From positions 248,001 through 312,000 of the forward strand of contig NZ_JBIVFT010000002.1 of NCBI RefSeq assembly GCF_044748305.1: a DNA stretch of 64,000 nucleotides. Direction: 5' to 3'. The translations under genes were made by a program, and so were the position numbers. This DNA comes from Arthrobacter_E sp044748305. GTDB lineage: Bacteria > Actinomycetota > Actinomycetes > Actinomycetales > Micrococcaceae. Each line of letters begins with the position of its first letter. The first letter of the stretch is position 1. This document shows positions 25,905 to 34,670 of the stretch, piece after piece. The notes under the pieces were generated by a model, which saw only the letters and a list, made by a program, of their open reading frames with translations, made no database searches and was not told the origin of the DNA.

Positions 25905-26102
25905 ATGCTGTCCTTTCCGTCGTTTGATGGCGACGAGGCCCGCAGTTCCACGGGCTCGTACCCCGTGTCTACCGGGCTTCGCCGCGCGACGGAAAGCTCC
26001 CGGACACGCGGCTCAACTCCGGGACACGCAGGCTAAGAAAAGGACTCGCCAGGTCATCCATCGCTCAGCCATGTGACGCCGCATGAGCTTGGGTTTCCCC
26101 TA

Positions 26103-27059
26103 TTAACCGGCGTCGGGAACGAGGGTGATTTTGCCTCCCGGGTGCCCGTCGGCGAGGAATCCGAGGGCGTCCCGGGCCTGCGGGAGCGGGTAGCTGCGAC
26201 TCAGGGGCACTCTGAGGAGCCCCCGCCCGGCCAGCGTGACGAGATCCTGGCGTGCGGCGTCACGGAATTCAGCGCTCTCCGCTTGGGTTCCCGCCAGGGC
26301 CTGGAAGCCGTCCTCCACTGCCCGGCCTGGCGCGGCGACCGTCACGATGCGGGTCCGGTCGGCGACCAAGGCGAGGGAGACGTCAACGGCTTCGTCCGTT
26401 CCCGCTGCGTCGAGCGCGGCATCCACCCCGACGCGGCCCAGCGTGCGCACGGCTTCCTCCACGCGGTCTTGCAGGCCCGGTCCATAGCGGACCGGGATAC
26501 CTCCGAAACCCCGTATCTCCTCAAAACGAGCCTCACTCGCCGTGCCGATCACCGTGATCCCACGCAGCGCGGCCAATTGCAGCACGATCACCCCGACCGC
26601 ACCGGATGCGGCATGAAGCAGGACGACGTCGCCACTGCTCGCGCCGACCGCGTGAAGCATCTCCGCCGCGGTCGTACCCGCCAGCAGGAGGTTCGCTGCT
26701 TCCTCATACGCCAGCGAGGAAGGCTTGTGGAGCACCTTCTCGGCAGAGACGGTGAGCTCCGTGGCGTAGCCGCCCTGGACACGGAAAGCCAGCACCTCGT
26801 CCCCGACGGAGAGCGGCCCGGTGACGGCTGTCGCCCGTGGTCCGACGGCGGTCACCGTTCCCGAGACCTCGTAACCGATGGCGACCGGAAGCTCCTTGCC
26901 CGTCCGCGGTGCGGCGACGTGCTTGGCGTCAGCCGGGTTCACGCCTGCGGCGCGCACCGCGATGGTCACCTCGCCTGGGCCAGGTGCCTCCGGGACGTAG
27001 TCGACGAATTCCCAATGGTCTGGGCTTCCCCAGGCCCGAGCGATCCAGTGCCGTGCCAT
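26103..27059 (-). CDS. Zinc-type (quinone oxidoreductase-like) NADP-dependent oxidoreductase
   Basis: 318 aa, medium-chain dehydrogenase/reductase fold. The GroES-like part (1-130) has APGPGEVTIAVRAAGVNPADAKHV and the conserved GYEVSGTVTAVG. The nucleotide-binding part has VLLHAASGAVGVIVLQLAALRG with the AxxGxVG motif, and then VIGTASEARFE. Zn ligands of alcohol dehydrogenases are missing, so it is of the quinone oxidoreductase (zeta-crystallin) type, which reduces quinones or enones with NADPH. The gene stands alone, without recognised partner. Confidence 0.85.
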   Translation of the reverse strand: MARHWIARAWGSPDHWEFVDYVPEAPGPGEVTIAVRAAGVNPADAKHVAAPRTGKELPVAIGYEVSGTVTAVGPRATAVTGPLSVGDEVLAFRVQGGYATELTVSAEKVLHKPSSLAYEEAANLLLAGTTAAEMLHAVGASSGDVVLLHAASGAVGVIVLQLAALRGITVIGTASEARFEEIRGFGGIPVRYGPGLQDRVEEAVRTLGRVGVDAALDAAGTDEAVDVSLALVADRTRIVTVAAPGRAVEDGFQALAGTQAESAEFRDAARQDLVTLAGRGLLRVPLSRSYPLPQARDALGFLADGHPGGKITLVPDAG

Positions 27060-27425
27060 GCTCTCCCCTTCGTGTCCGGTGCCCCACCCCAGCCCTGCAG
27101 GTCCACGTCCGGAACGCCTGAGCTGGATGAACCCAGTGTCTCACCGCTCCGCAGAACGGCGACGGAACGCGACCGGCGACCACCTGGGGTCGACCGGCTG
27201 AAACACGATCAGGGGGCCTGATGCGACAGGGCGATGTCCTCGTCCAGAGTATGGATCAACCGGCAAAACTCTCATGTGAAATTTCGGTTAACGGTTTAAC
27301 TTATTCAGTCATATTCGTTGTGTTCATGGAGCTCAGCTGCTGTGGTGAAGGTGGTCATGGCGCCGCGGTGAGACAGATCGAGGTGGTCATGACCACCTTC
27401 ACACGCACTCTGAAAGGTAACCACC
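27060..27425. other. Gene-free promoter region before the metalloprotease
   Basis: 366 bp between two divergent genes. The part near 27230-27335 is markedly AT-rich for this genome, with GGTTAAC and GGTTTAAC in tandem (27283-27300) and CATATT (27311-27316) as a possible -10. The last 80 bp contain nested inverted repeats listed separately. The left part shows nothing. Confidence 0.45.
27345..27402 (+). repeat. Nested inverted repeats in the metalloprotease leader
   Basis: GTGAAGGTGGTCATG (27345-27359) is matched exactly by its complement CATGACCACCTTCAC (27388-27402). The right copy is also the second half of an 18-bp perfect palindrome AGGTGGTCATGACCACCT (27381-27398). The same 9-mer GGTGGTCAT therefore occurs in both orientations three times within 58 bp, ending 23 bp before the start codon. 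It may be an operator cluster or an mRNA switch that sequesters the start region. Confidence 0.6.
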
Positions 27426-28589
27426 TTGAGAAAATCACTCATAGGAGCCACATCCGCAGGCCTCCTGACCTTGGCTTTGGGGCTTTCCAGCACCCTCTTC
27501 ACCGCACCGCCTGCTGACGCCACCATTTCCCCCACCACCACGGACTCCGATGGAGACGGGCCTCCTGACACATGGGAGACCCAGGGAGTCGATACTGACG
27601 GAGACGGAGTCATCGACCTCGATCTGCCCGCCCTGGGAGCCGACCCCAGGAGGGCGGACCTCTTCGTCGAGCTGGACTATATGAAGGGGCTTCTCCCGTC
27701 CTCAGCGGAACTGGATCGAATCCGGCAGAGCTTTGCCGGTCTACCGGTGAACAATCCCGACGGAAGCACCGGAATCACCATCCATCTCGATGCAGGACCT
27801 GCTGGAGGTGCCGCATACGACCTGGGTGGCGGGAACGAGATTCCTTACAAGCAGAACCTGAGCGGCGTAAGCGAGGTCAGGCAGCTGCGGCAAACGTACT
27901 CCGACCCGAAACGCGCCAATGTCTTCCACTACGCCGTATTCGGTGACAGCTACGGGACGGGCTCCTCCTCCGGCCAGGCGTGGATCAACGGGCTTGAACT
28001 CCTGGTGACTGTCGGGCCCCGTTACTGGGGAGCCGCCAGCAGCGATATCCGGGTGGGGACGTTCATCCACGAGCTCGGACACAATCTCGGGCTGCATCAC
28101 GGCGGAACCGATGAAGTCAACAACAAACCGAACTATCTGAGCATCATGAATTACGCGTATCAGATGTCGGGAATCCCGCAGACCGCGGGTGACCCGTATT
28201 TCGGTTACTCGACCAGGAACGTGCCCACCCTTGATGAATCCTCTCTGACGGAAGGCAGCGGCCTGGGGCCCGCCGCGGCCGGAAGTCAGCTCTACTGGTG
28301 GACCAACGGCACGCGTCATCAGGCGCGAGCAGACGGTCCGATCGACTGGAACTGGAGCGGCACGATCAACCCCGGAGCTGTTCAGCAGGACATCAACAAC
28401 GACAAGAATGTGACCACCCTGGCCGCCCCCAACGATCTGCAGAGCTTCAGCTTGACGGTCGGCAGCAAGGGCAAGCCGTACAGCGGAAGGACCCTGCGCA
28501 GCGCAGAGCCTCCGCTCGTGGCGGAAACGAATGAACTCACACACGAGTTGGCTCGACAGCTCCACCCGGACAAGATCCCCGCACGCTAG
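27426..28589 (+). CDS. Secreted metzincin-like zinc metalloprotease
   Basis: 387 aa with TTG start, preceded by AAAGGTAACC. Signal peptide at 1-31 (RKSLIG, hydrophobic core, ending PPADA-T). Next to it lies a short acidic repeat with Ca-binding look, TDSDGDGPPDTWETQG and VDTDGDGVIDLD (about 36-60). The catalytic site is HELGHNLGLHHGG near residue 216, a full HExxHxxGxxH metzincin motif, followed by the Met-turn YLSIMNYAY. It would hydrolyse proteins outside the cell with a single zinc. Codon use is somewhat less GC-biased than that of its neighbours, and the promoter is AT-rich, so recent acquisition is possible. I cannot place it in a named peptidase family. Confidence 0.85.
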   Translation: MRKSLIGATSAGLLTLALGLSSTLFTAPPADATISPTTTDSDGDGPPDTWETQGVDTDGDGVIDLDLPALGADPRRADLFVELDYMKGLLPSSAELDRIRQSFAGLPVNNPDGSTGITIHLDAGPAGGAAYDLGGGNEIPYKQNLSGVSEVRQLRQTYSDPKRANVFHYAVFGDSYGTGSSSGQAWINGLELLVTVGPRYWGAASSDIRVGTFIHELGHNLGLHHGGTDEVNNKPNYLSIMNYAYQMSGIPQTAGDPYFGYSTRNVPTLDESSLTEGSGLGPAAAGSQLYWWTNGTRHQARADGPIDWNWSGTINPGAVQQDINNDKNVTTLAAPNDLQSFSLTVGSKGKPYSGRTLRSAEPPLVAETNELTHELARQLHPDKIPAR

Positions 28590-28627
28590 GGGAACTCCGA
28601 TGGCATTCGTGCCGAAACCGTGAGCTT

Positions 28628-28678
28628 CTGCGGCTCGGCTGCTTGTGCCTGTCTCCGGGTGAGGCAGCCGAGCCGCAG
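28628..28678 (+). terminator. Terminator behind the metalloprotease
   Basis: Perfect 15-bp stem CTGCGGCTCGGCTGC/GCAGCCGAGCCGCAG with a 21-nt loop, 39 bp beyond the stop codon. No U-tract. Confidence 0.6.
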
Positions 28679-28720
28679 ACCCTTCAAGAGGTCCCACTGT
28701 TCAGCAGTTAGGGTGAAGAG

Positions 28721-29254
28721 ATGTTCCCTCAGCCGACTTCTCGCCTGGGCTTCCGGGAGATGACCGTTGACGATCTTGATGATCTGGCCCGTCTTCTCGG
28801 CGATCCCGCTGTCATGGAGTACTACCCGCGCCCGAAGACCCGGTCAGAGGCGCTTGGGTGGATCGAGTGGAATCTGCGGAACTACCAGGAACACGGCCAC
28901 GGCCTCTGGATCGTGGAGGCCTTCGACGGTACGTTCCTCGGAGAGTGCGGCCTCACCTGGCAACGCGTCAACGGACAGCCACGACTCGAAGTGGGCTATC
29001 ACATCCTGCCCGAGTTCCAGAGACGTGGGTTCGCGACCGAGGCGGCTCAGGCTTGCCGGGATTTTGCCAGGGACACGCTGCGCTCGCCAGAGCTGGTGGC
29101 CATCATCCATCCCGCCAACCTCCCCTCTCAGCGAGTGGCCCGGAAGCTCGGGATGGAGCACCGGGAAGATGACCGGTCCGGGACGGCTCAGACCCGTACG
29201 GTCATGGTGATGGACCTCTTCCCCGCAGACCCAACAGAAACATCGGGTACCTGA
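28721..29254 (+). CDS. GNAT family N-acetyltransferase (RimJ/RimL type)
   Basis: 177 aa. SRLGFREMTVDDLDDLARLLGDPAVMEYY is the usual opening of RimJ/RimL-like acetyltransferases. LEVGYHILPEFQRRGFATEA contains the acetyl-CoA loop Q/RxxGxA (QRRGFA) and IIHPANLPSQRVARKLGMEHR the final core. It acetylates an amino group on a protein or small molecule; the target is unknown. TAGGGT (28709-28714) ends 6 nt before the ATG, so the mRNA is likely leaderless. It converges on the DUF488 gene with a gap of only 18 bp. Confidence 0.88.
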   Translation: MFPQPTSRLGFREMTVDDLDDLARLLGDPAVMEYYPRPKTRSEALGWIEWNLRNYQEHGHGLWIVEAFDGTFLGECGLTWQRVNGQPRLEVGYHILPEFQRRGFATEAAQACRDFARDTLRSPELVAIIHPANLPSQRVARKLGMEHREDDRSGTAQTRTVMVMDLFPADPTETSGT

Positions 29255-29272
29255 CCTGGTCGCGGCCACCGA

Positions 29273-29647
29273 TCAGTCCAGCAGGCGTTCCAGCAGATAG
29301 CTTCGCAGCACCTGAGCGTGGTTGATCTCGCGGTCCTTAGCGCCATAGAGCAGGACCACGTTCAGACCTCTTCTCAAAAGTTCCAGCACATGCTCGACCG
29401 CTTCCTGTCGCTGATCGAGTTCGGCCCGGTAGGCCTTGGTGAAATCCGGGAACCTGGATGCCATGTGCGCGAATTCGGTACGCAAAGGTGCCGACGGGGA
29501 GATGTCCTTGAGCCACTCGTCCAGAGCGGCCCGTTCCTTCGTCACGCCCCGGGGCCAGAGACGGTCCACCAGAACCCGGTAGAGGCCTTCACCGGGCTCG
29601 TCGTAGATTCTCGCAATGGACAGAACCCCGTGCTGCTGACTTTCCAT
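29273..29647 (-). CDS. DUF488 family protein (YeaO type)
   Basis: 124 aa from the ATG at 29647. A longer open frame exists but runs back through the divergent gluQ gene and is not credible. The core RIYDEPGEGLYRVLVDRLWPRG, WLKDISPSAPLRTEFAH and LNVVLLYGAKDREINHAQVL is that of the DUF488/YeaO family, small cytoplasmic proteins of unknown function with a likely nucleic-acid or repair-type link. TAGCAT ends 5 nt before the start, so it is probably leaderless, divergent from the equally leaderless gluQ. Confidence 0.85.
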   Translation of the reverse strand: MESQQHGVLSIARIYDEPGEGLYRVLVDRLWPRGVTKERAALDEWLKDISPSAPLRTEFAHMASRFPDFTKAYRAELDQRQEAVEHVLELLRRGLNVVLLYGAKDREINHAQVLRSYLLERLLD

Positions 29648-29698
29648 ATCCCATGCTAGGCACGGTGCATCAGGAACGACGACGGCTACAGTAGCCAT

Positions 29699-30592
29699 GT
29701 GGAAAACCCCGGCGCCGGCCGCTACGCCCCGTCCCCCAGCGGCGATCTGCATCTGGGCAATCTGCGGACCGCCATCCTCGCCTGGCTCTTCGCCCGCAAT
29801 ACCGGGCGCCGCTTCCTGCTCCGGGTGGAGGACCTGGACCGGGTCCGCGCACGTGCGGAGGAGTCCCAGCTGCGTGACCTCGCAGCGATCGGCATCGATT
29901 GGGACGAAACCCCCGTCCGCCAATCGGAGCGCGGCCGGCTCCACGCTGCCGCCCTGGAGTCGCTGATCGGTGCGGGCCGGACGTTCGAATGCTTCTGCAC
30001 CCGCCGCGACATCGCGGAAGCCTCGTCCGCCGCCCACGGCCCGGTCTCGCTCTACCCTGGCACCTGCCGTCAGCTGAGTGACGAACAACGCGAGGAACGC
30101 CGTCGCGAGCGGCCCGCCGCGCTGCGCTTCCTTTCCGGTGGCGGGACGGAACACTTCACCGACGCCGTGGCGGGCGACCGCGTGGGCCCCGTGGACGACG
30201 TCGTGCTCCGCCGCAACGACGGTGCCGTCGCCTACAACCTGGCCGTCGTCGTCGACGATGCGGCCCAGGGAATCGACCAGGTGGTACGGGGTGACGATCT
30301 CCTTCCCTCGACCCCCACCCAACTGCGCCTGGGGCACGTGCTCGGCTTCGCGCCACCGTCGTACGTGCACGTGCCACTGGTGCTGGGGCCGGACGGCAGA
30401 CGCCTCGCCAAGCGTGACGGTGCTGTGACGCTTGAGGATCTCGCGACAGCCGGCTGGACCGCAGAGCGGGTACGGGATTCGCTGCTCCGCTCATTGGGGT
30501 TGCCGGAAGGACCGCTGGAGCGCGCTCTGACGGCCTTCGAACCCGCGTCGCTCCCCCGCAATCCTTGGGTGTTCAGCGGCACACTGAGCTGA
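29699..30592 (+). CDS. gluQ: Glutamyl-queuosine tRNA(Asp) synthetase
   Basis: 297 aa with GTG start; TACAGT (29687-29692) ends 6 nt upstream. A truncated glutamyl-tRNA synthetase without anticodon-binding domain, which attaches glutamate to queuosine in the anticodon of tRNA-Asp. The catalytic core has YAPSPSGDLHLGNLRTA (HIGH type HLGN), LRVEDLDRVR, zinc ligands CFC (about 99-101) with YPGTC (about 120), and RLAKRDGA in place of KMSKS. No queuosine synthesis gene is visible nearby. Its neighbour valS begins 38 bp downstream on the same strand with its own start signal. Confidence 0.93.
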   Translation: MENPGAGRYAPSPSGDLHLGNLRTAILAWLFARNTGRRFLLRVEDLDRVRARAEESQLRDLAAIGIDWDETPVRQSERGRLHAAALESLIGAGRTFECFCTRRDIAEASSAAHGPVSLYPGTCRQLSDEQREERRRERPAALRFLSGGGTEHFTDAVAGDRVGPVDDVVLRRNDGAVAYNLAVVVDDAAQGIDQVVRGDDLLPSTPTQLRLGHVLGFAPPSYVHVPLVLGPDGRRLAKRDGAVTLEDLATAGWTAERVRDSLLRSLGLPEGPLERALTAFEPASLPRNPWVFSGTLS

Positions 30593-30629
30593 AACCGGAC
30601 CGACCCGCCAGGCATGAAAGAATTGAGCC

Positions 30630-33239
30630 ATGACTGACGCGACGCAGGGTACAGACACGCCCGAAATCACCGTTCCCGACAAGCCCGCCCTGGAAGGCCT
30701 TGAGGCCAAGCTCACCGAGCGCTGGCTGGCGGACGGGACCTACAAGTTCCAACAGGACACCACCCGGGCCGAGGTCTACTCGATCGACACGCCCCCTCCC
30801 ACGGCGTCCGGCTCGCTGCACGTGGGGCACATGTTCTCCTTCACCCAGACGGACGTCCTGGCGCGCTACCAGCGCATGCAGGGCAAGAACGTCTTCTACC
30901 CGATGGGCTGGGACGACAACGGCCTGCCCACCGAGCGCCGCGTCCAGAACTACTACGGGGTCCGCTGCGATCCGGCCATCCCGTACCAGGAGGGCTACCA
31001 GCCCCCCGCCGAGCCCGCCAAGAATCAGCGCGACTGGGACGTGGTGTCCCGCCGCAACTTCATCGAGCTGTGTGAACGCCTGGCCGTGGAGGACGAGAAG
31101 GTCTTCGAGCACCTGTTCAAGACCCTCGGCCTGTCCGTGGACTGGGACATGACCTACCGGACCATCGACGACGCCTCCCGCGCCGTCTCCCAGCGCGCCT
31201 TCCTGGCCAACCACGCGGCCGGCGACGCCTACCTCTCCGAGGCCCCCACGCTCTGGGATGTGACCTTCCGCACCGCCGTGGCCCAGGCCGAGCTGGAGGA
31301 CCGCGAGGTGGCCGGCGCCTACCATCGCTACCCCTTCTTCACGGAGGACGGCGAGAAGATCTTCATCGAGACCACCCGTCCCGAGCTGCTCGCCGCCTGT
31401 GCCGCCCTCGTCGCGAACCCCGACGACGAGCGCTACCAACCGCTCTTCGGCAAGAAGGTCACCTCCCCGCTCTTCGGCGTCGAGGTGGAGGTCAAGGCCC
31501 ACCACCTGGCGAAGGCCGACAAGGGATCCGGCATCGCCATGGTCTGCACCTTCGGCGACCTGACCGACGTGACCTGGTGGCGTGAGCTCCAGCTCCCCAC
31601 CCGGGCGATCATCGGCCGCGACGGCCGCATCATCTCCGAGACCCCCGAGTGGATCACCACGGAGGCCGGCCGCGAAGCCTACGCCCGGATCGCCGGCAAG
31701 ACCTCCTTCTCCGCCAAGGAGGGTGTGGTGGAGATGCTGCGCGAGCAGGATCTCCTGGACGGTGAGCCGAAGAAGATCATGCACGCGGTGAACTTCTTCG
31801 AAAAGGGCGACAAGCCGCTCGAAGTGGTCACCAGCCGCCAGTGGTACATCCGCAACGGTGGGCGTGATCAGGACCGCCGCGAACGCCTCATCCAGCGCGG
31901 CCACGACATCGACTTCCACCCGGCCTTCATGCGTTCCCGCTATGAGAACTGGATCGAAGGACTCAACGGTGACTGGCTGGTGTCCCGTCAGCGCTTCTTC
32001 GGCGTGCCCGTGCCGGTCTGGTATGCGCTGGACGCCGAGGGCAACCCGGACTACGAGACCCCCATCGTCCCCACCGACGAGATGCTGCCCGTGGATCCGG
32101 CCGCCGACGTCGCCCCGGGCTACTCCGAGGACCAGCGCGGCGTGGCCGGCGGCTTCATCGGCGACGCCGATGTGCTGGACACCTGGGCCACCTCCGCGCT
32201 GACTCCGCAGATCGTGGGCGGCTGGAGCCGGAACGAGGACCTCTTCGCCAAGGTCTTCCCGTTCGATCTGCGCCCGCAGGGCCACGACATCATCCGTACC
32301 TGGCTGTTCTCCTCCGTGGTCCGTGCGGACGCCCTGCAGGACGTGGCTCCGTGGAAGCACGCAGCCATCTCCGGTTGGATCCTGGACCCGGACCGCAAGA
32401 AGATGTCCAAGTCCAAGGGCAATGTGGTGGTCCCCACTGCCGTGCTCGAGGAGTTCGGTTCCGATGCCGTGCGCTACTGGGCCTCCTCCGCGAAGCTTGG
32501 CGCGGACACCGCCTACGAGATCGCGCAGATGAAGATCGGCCGCCGCCTGGCCATTAAGCTGCTCAACGCCTCGAAGTTCGTCCTGAACCTGGGCGCCACT
32601 GAAGAGTCCGTGCTGAGCGCGGACAACGCCGTGCTGTCCAACCCGCTGGACCGCGGCCTGCTGAACCAGCTGGCCGACGTCGTGCGCCAGGCCACCGAGG
32701 CGTTCGAGAAGTATGACTACGCCCGTGCCCTGCAGGTGAGCGAGTCCTTCTTCTGGCAGTTCACGGATGACTATGTGGAGCTGATCAAGGACCGCGCATA
32801 CGGCGCACAGGGTGAGGAAGGCCAGGCTTCCGTGCTGGCAGCCCTGGCCACCACGCTGGACGCCCTGCTGCGCCTCTTCGCGCCGTTCCTGCCCTTCGCC
32901 ACCGAGGAAGTGTGGAGCTGGTGGCGGTCCGGTTCCGTGCACCGGGCCCCGTGGCCTTCGTCCCTCACCGTGGATGGCGACCCCACGCTGCTCAACACGC
33001 TCGGCGAGGCCTTGTCGGGGCTGCGCAAGGCGAAGTCGGAAGCCAAGGTCAAGCAGCGCACGGAGGTGCTCGCGGCCACGGTTTCGGCGCCGGAGTCGAG
33101 GATCGCCCAGCTCAGTGCAGGGCTCGCCGACCTCAAGGCCGCTGCCAACGCAAAGGACCTCTCGCTCGTGGCCTTCGACGGCGAGCTGAGCGTCGGCGAC
33201 GTGGAGCTCGCTCCTGCGGACGTGCCTGCCCAGAGCTGA
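30630..33239 (+). CDS. valS: Valyl-tRNA synthetase
   Basis: 869 aa. Class I synthetase that charges tRNA-Val. HIGH-type motif HVGH (64-67) in PPPTASGSLHVGHMFSF, GWDDNGLPTERRVQ, and KKMSKSKGNVV with KMSKS about 590-594. Compared with E. coli ValS it is shorter, with a short C-terminal region (VAFDGELSVGDVEL) in place of the coiled-coil arm; this form occurs in actinobacteria. AAGAAT ends 6 nt before the ATG, which again fits a leaderless mRNA. A very strong hairpin terminates it. Confidence 0.97.
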   Translation: MTDATQGTDTPEITVPDKPALEGLEAKLTERWLADGTYKFQQDTTRAEVYSIDTPPPTASGSLHVGHMFSFTQTDVLARYQRMQGKNVFYPMGWDDNGLPTERRVQNYYGVRCDPAIPYQEGYQPPAEPAKNQRDWDVVSRRNFIELCERLAVEDEKVFEHLFKTLGLSVDWDMTYRTIDDASRAVSQRAFLANHAAGDAYLSEAPTLWDVTFRTAVAQAELEDREVAGAYHRYPFFTEDGEKIFIETTRPELLAACAALVANPDDERYQPLFGKKVTSPLFGVEVEVKAHHLAKADKGSGIAMVCTFGDLTDVTWWRELQLPTRAIIGRDGRIISETPEWITTEAGREAYARIAGKTSFSAKEGVVEMLREQDLLDGEPKKIMHAVNFFEKGDKPLEVVTSRQWYIRNGGRDQDRRERLIQRGHDIDFHPAFMRSRYENWIEGLNGDWLVSRQRFFGVPVPVWYALDAEGNPDYETPIVPTDEMLPVDPAADVAPGYSEDQRGVAGGFIGDADVLDTWATSALTPQIVGGWSRNEDLFAKVFPFDLRPQGHDIIRTWLFSSVVRADALQDVAPWKHAAISGWILDPDRKKMSKSKGNVVVPTAVLEEFGSDAVRYWASSAKLGADTAYEIAQMKIGRRLAIKLLNASKFVLNLGATEESVLSADNAVLSNPLDRGLLNQLADVVRQATEAFEKYDYARALQVSESFFWQFTDDYVELIKDRAYGAQGEEGQASVLAALATTLDALLRLFAPFLPFATEEVWSWWRSGSVHRAPWPSSLTVDGDPTLLNTLGEALSGLRKAKSEAKVKQRTEVLAATVSAPESRIAQLSAGLADLKAAANAKDLSLVAFDGELSVGDVELAPADVPAQS

Positions 33240-33257
33240 CCGCGCACGTCAACTGAG

Positions 33258-33306
33258 AACCCCGTGGGGCTGGTCCAGGAATTTCCTGGACCAGCCCCAC
33301 GGGGTT
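33258..33306 (+). terminator. Long hairpin behind valS
   Basis: The arms 33258-33281 and 33283-33306 are exact complements over 24 bp, beginning AACCCCGTGGGGCTGG, and leave one central base. The hairpin begins 19 bp beyond the stop codon. No U-tract follows. Confidence 0.75.
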
Positions 33307-33370
33307 CGTGCTATCGTTGCGGAACAATGACGGCGCAATGCGCCGTCTCGAGACGTGAGGAGGTGTGACC

Positions 33371-33442
33371 ATGACTGTCTTCCTGACCGTCGCCCTGCGC
33401 GGCGACGATACGACATCACGCACCTTCCGCGTCTCCAGCTGA
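33371..33442 (+). CDS. Putative 23-aa leader ORF before rsgA
   Basis: Begins ATG at 33371 behind GAGGAGGT, the best Shine-Dalgarno in this neighbourhood (7 nt spacing), and ends TGA at 33442. The peptide begins MTVFLTVALRGDD and ends SRTFRVSS. It is preceded by a hairpin GACGGCGC/GCGCCGTC (33329-33347). The gap to the rsgA start is 84 bp. No family is known to me. The strong ribosome site makes translation likely; whether the product or the act of translation matters is unknown. Confidence 0.45.
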   Translation: MTVFLTVALRGDDTTSRTFRVSS

Positions 33443-33526
33443 GCGGCCCTGACGAGCCCCGGTCCATAGGACCGCGTACGGCACCGCAACCCGCCCTCAG
33501 GAGACCTGTTCGAAAGAGTCTCCATC

Positions 33527-34612
33527 TTGTCTTCTTCATTTTCAGAAATCACTCCGCTCGACGAGCACGGCTGGGACGCTCAATGGCAGGAGCTTTTCGC
33601 TTCCCATGCCGAGCCGGGCACCGTGCCGGCCCGTGTCCTCCGCTCCGAACGCGGCCTCTGCGACGTCGTCACATCTCAGGGCCAGGAGCGGGCAGTGCTC
33701 CAGCGGGTTCATCACACATCAGCGGACCTCTCCCCCAGCACGGGAGACTGGATCTCCATGTTCCCCTCCACAGGAACGGAGCCCGGAGTCTTCGGTTCAG
33801 TGCTGCCGCGCCGGACGGTTCTGTCCCGAGCCAGCGCGGGCGGGACGTCCGAGGAGCAGGTCCTTGCGAGCAATGTGGACACCGTCATCGTGACGGTCTC
33901 CTTGGCCGGCCCCTTGCGGCACACCCGGACCGAACGGCTCATCGCCCTTGCCTGGGCTTCCGGAGCCATGCCGGTCATCGCCCTCACCAAGGCCGACGCC
34001 CACCCGCTTCCGGAGAGCGCCGTCATCGAGGTCTCCGCACTGGCGCCCGGCGTGCCTGTCATCGCCACGAGCTCTCACACCGAGGAGGGCATCGAAGCGC
34101 TTAAGTCCACGATCCAGGGGACGGTGGCGGTCATCGGCCCATCCGGCGCGGGCAAGTCCAGTCTCGGCAACCGTATTCTGGGCGCCGAGCTCCTCGCGAC
34201 CGGAGAGGTCAGGGCGGTTGACGGCAAGGGCCGGCACACCACCGCGTGGCGCGAGCTGCTTCCGATTCCCGGCGGCGGCGTCCTGCTGGACACCCCTGGT
34301 CTGCGGTCGGTCGGCGTGACGAGCTCCGAGGAAGGGATCGGCGAAGCGTTTGCGGATCTCGAAGAGCTCGCGGGACAGTGCCGGTTCGCCGACTGCACGC
34401 ACGACGGCGAGCCGGACTGTGCCGTGCAAGACGCCATCCGCTCAGGTGTGCTCACGGAGCGCCGCCTCACGAGCTATCGCAAGCTCCAGCGTGAGGCCCA
34501 GCGACTGGCCGCCAGGACGGATGCCCGATTGCGGGCGCAAAGAGTCTCCGAGTTGAAGACCCGGGCGCACGAGCAGCGCGCGTGGTCCAAGGAGAGGGCC
34601 CGGCACCGCTGA
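33527..34612 (+). CDS. rsgA: Ribosome small-subunit GTPase RsgA
   Basis: 361 aa with TTG start and only a weak GAAAG before it. RsgA is a circularly permuted GTPase that tests and releases factors from late 30S intermediates. An OB-fold region is at 30-110, then in permuted order G4 TKAD, G1 GPSGAGKSS (about 204-212) and G3 DTPG (about 254). The zinc-binding region follows, CRFADCTHDGEPDC, with the usual Cys/His spacing. The C terminus is an Arg/Lys-rich helix. The 23-codon ORF in its leader may regulate it. Confidence 0.94.
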   Translation: MSSSFSEITPLDEHGWDAQWQELFASHAEPGTVPARVLRSERGLCDVVTSQGQERAVLQRVHHTSADLSPSTGDWISMFPSTGTEPGVFGSVLPRRTVLSRASAGGTSEEQVLASNVDTVIVTVSLAGPLRHTRTERLIALAWASGAMPVIALTKADAHPLPESAVIEVSALAPGVPVIATSSHTEEGIEALKSTIQGTVAVIGPSGAGKSSLGNRILGAELLATGEVRAVDGKGRHTTAWRELLPIPGGGVLLDTPGLRSVGVTSSEEGIGEAFADLEELAGQCRFADCTHDGEPDCAVQDAIRSGVLTERRLTSYRKLQREAQRLAARTDARLRAQRVSELKTRAHEQRAWSKERARHR

Positions 34613-34634
34613 GAGCATGGCCTTGGACAGAGGG

Positions 34635-34670
34635 GAAGCCCCATCGGCGTATTGCCGTCGGTGGGGCTTC
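34635..34670 (+). terminator. Terminator behind rsgA
   Basis: GAAGCCCCATCGGCG pairs with CCGTCGGTGGGGCTTC through 9 perfect base pairs and a G-U-containing upper stem, 22 bp beyond the stop codon. Confidence 0.7.

Noticed and set aside
29648..30370. N-terminal extension of the DUF488 frame to 365 codons
   Set aside because: The added part is antisense to gluQ; the DUF488 family begins close to the ATG at 29647.
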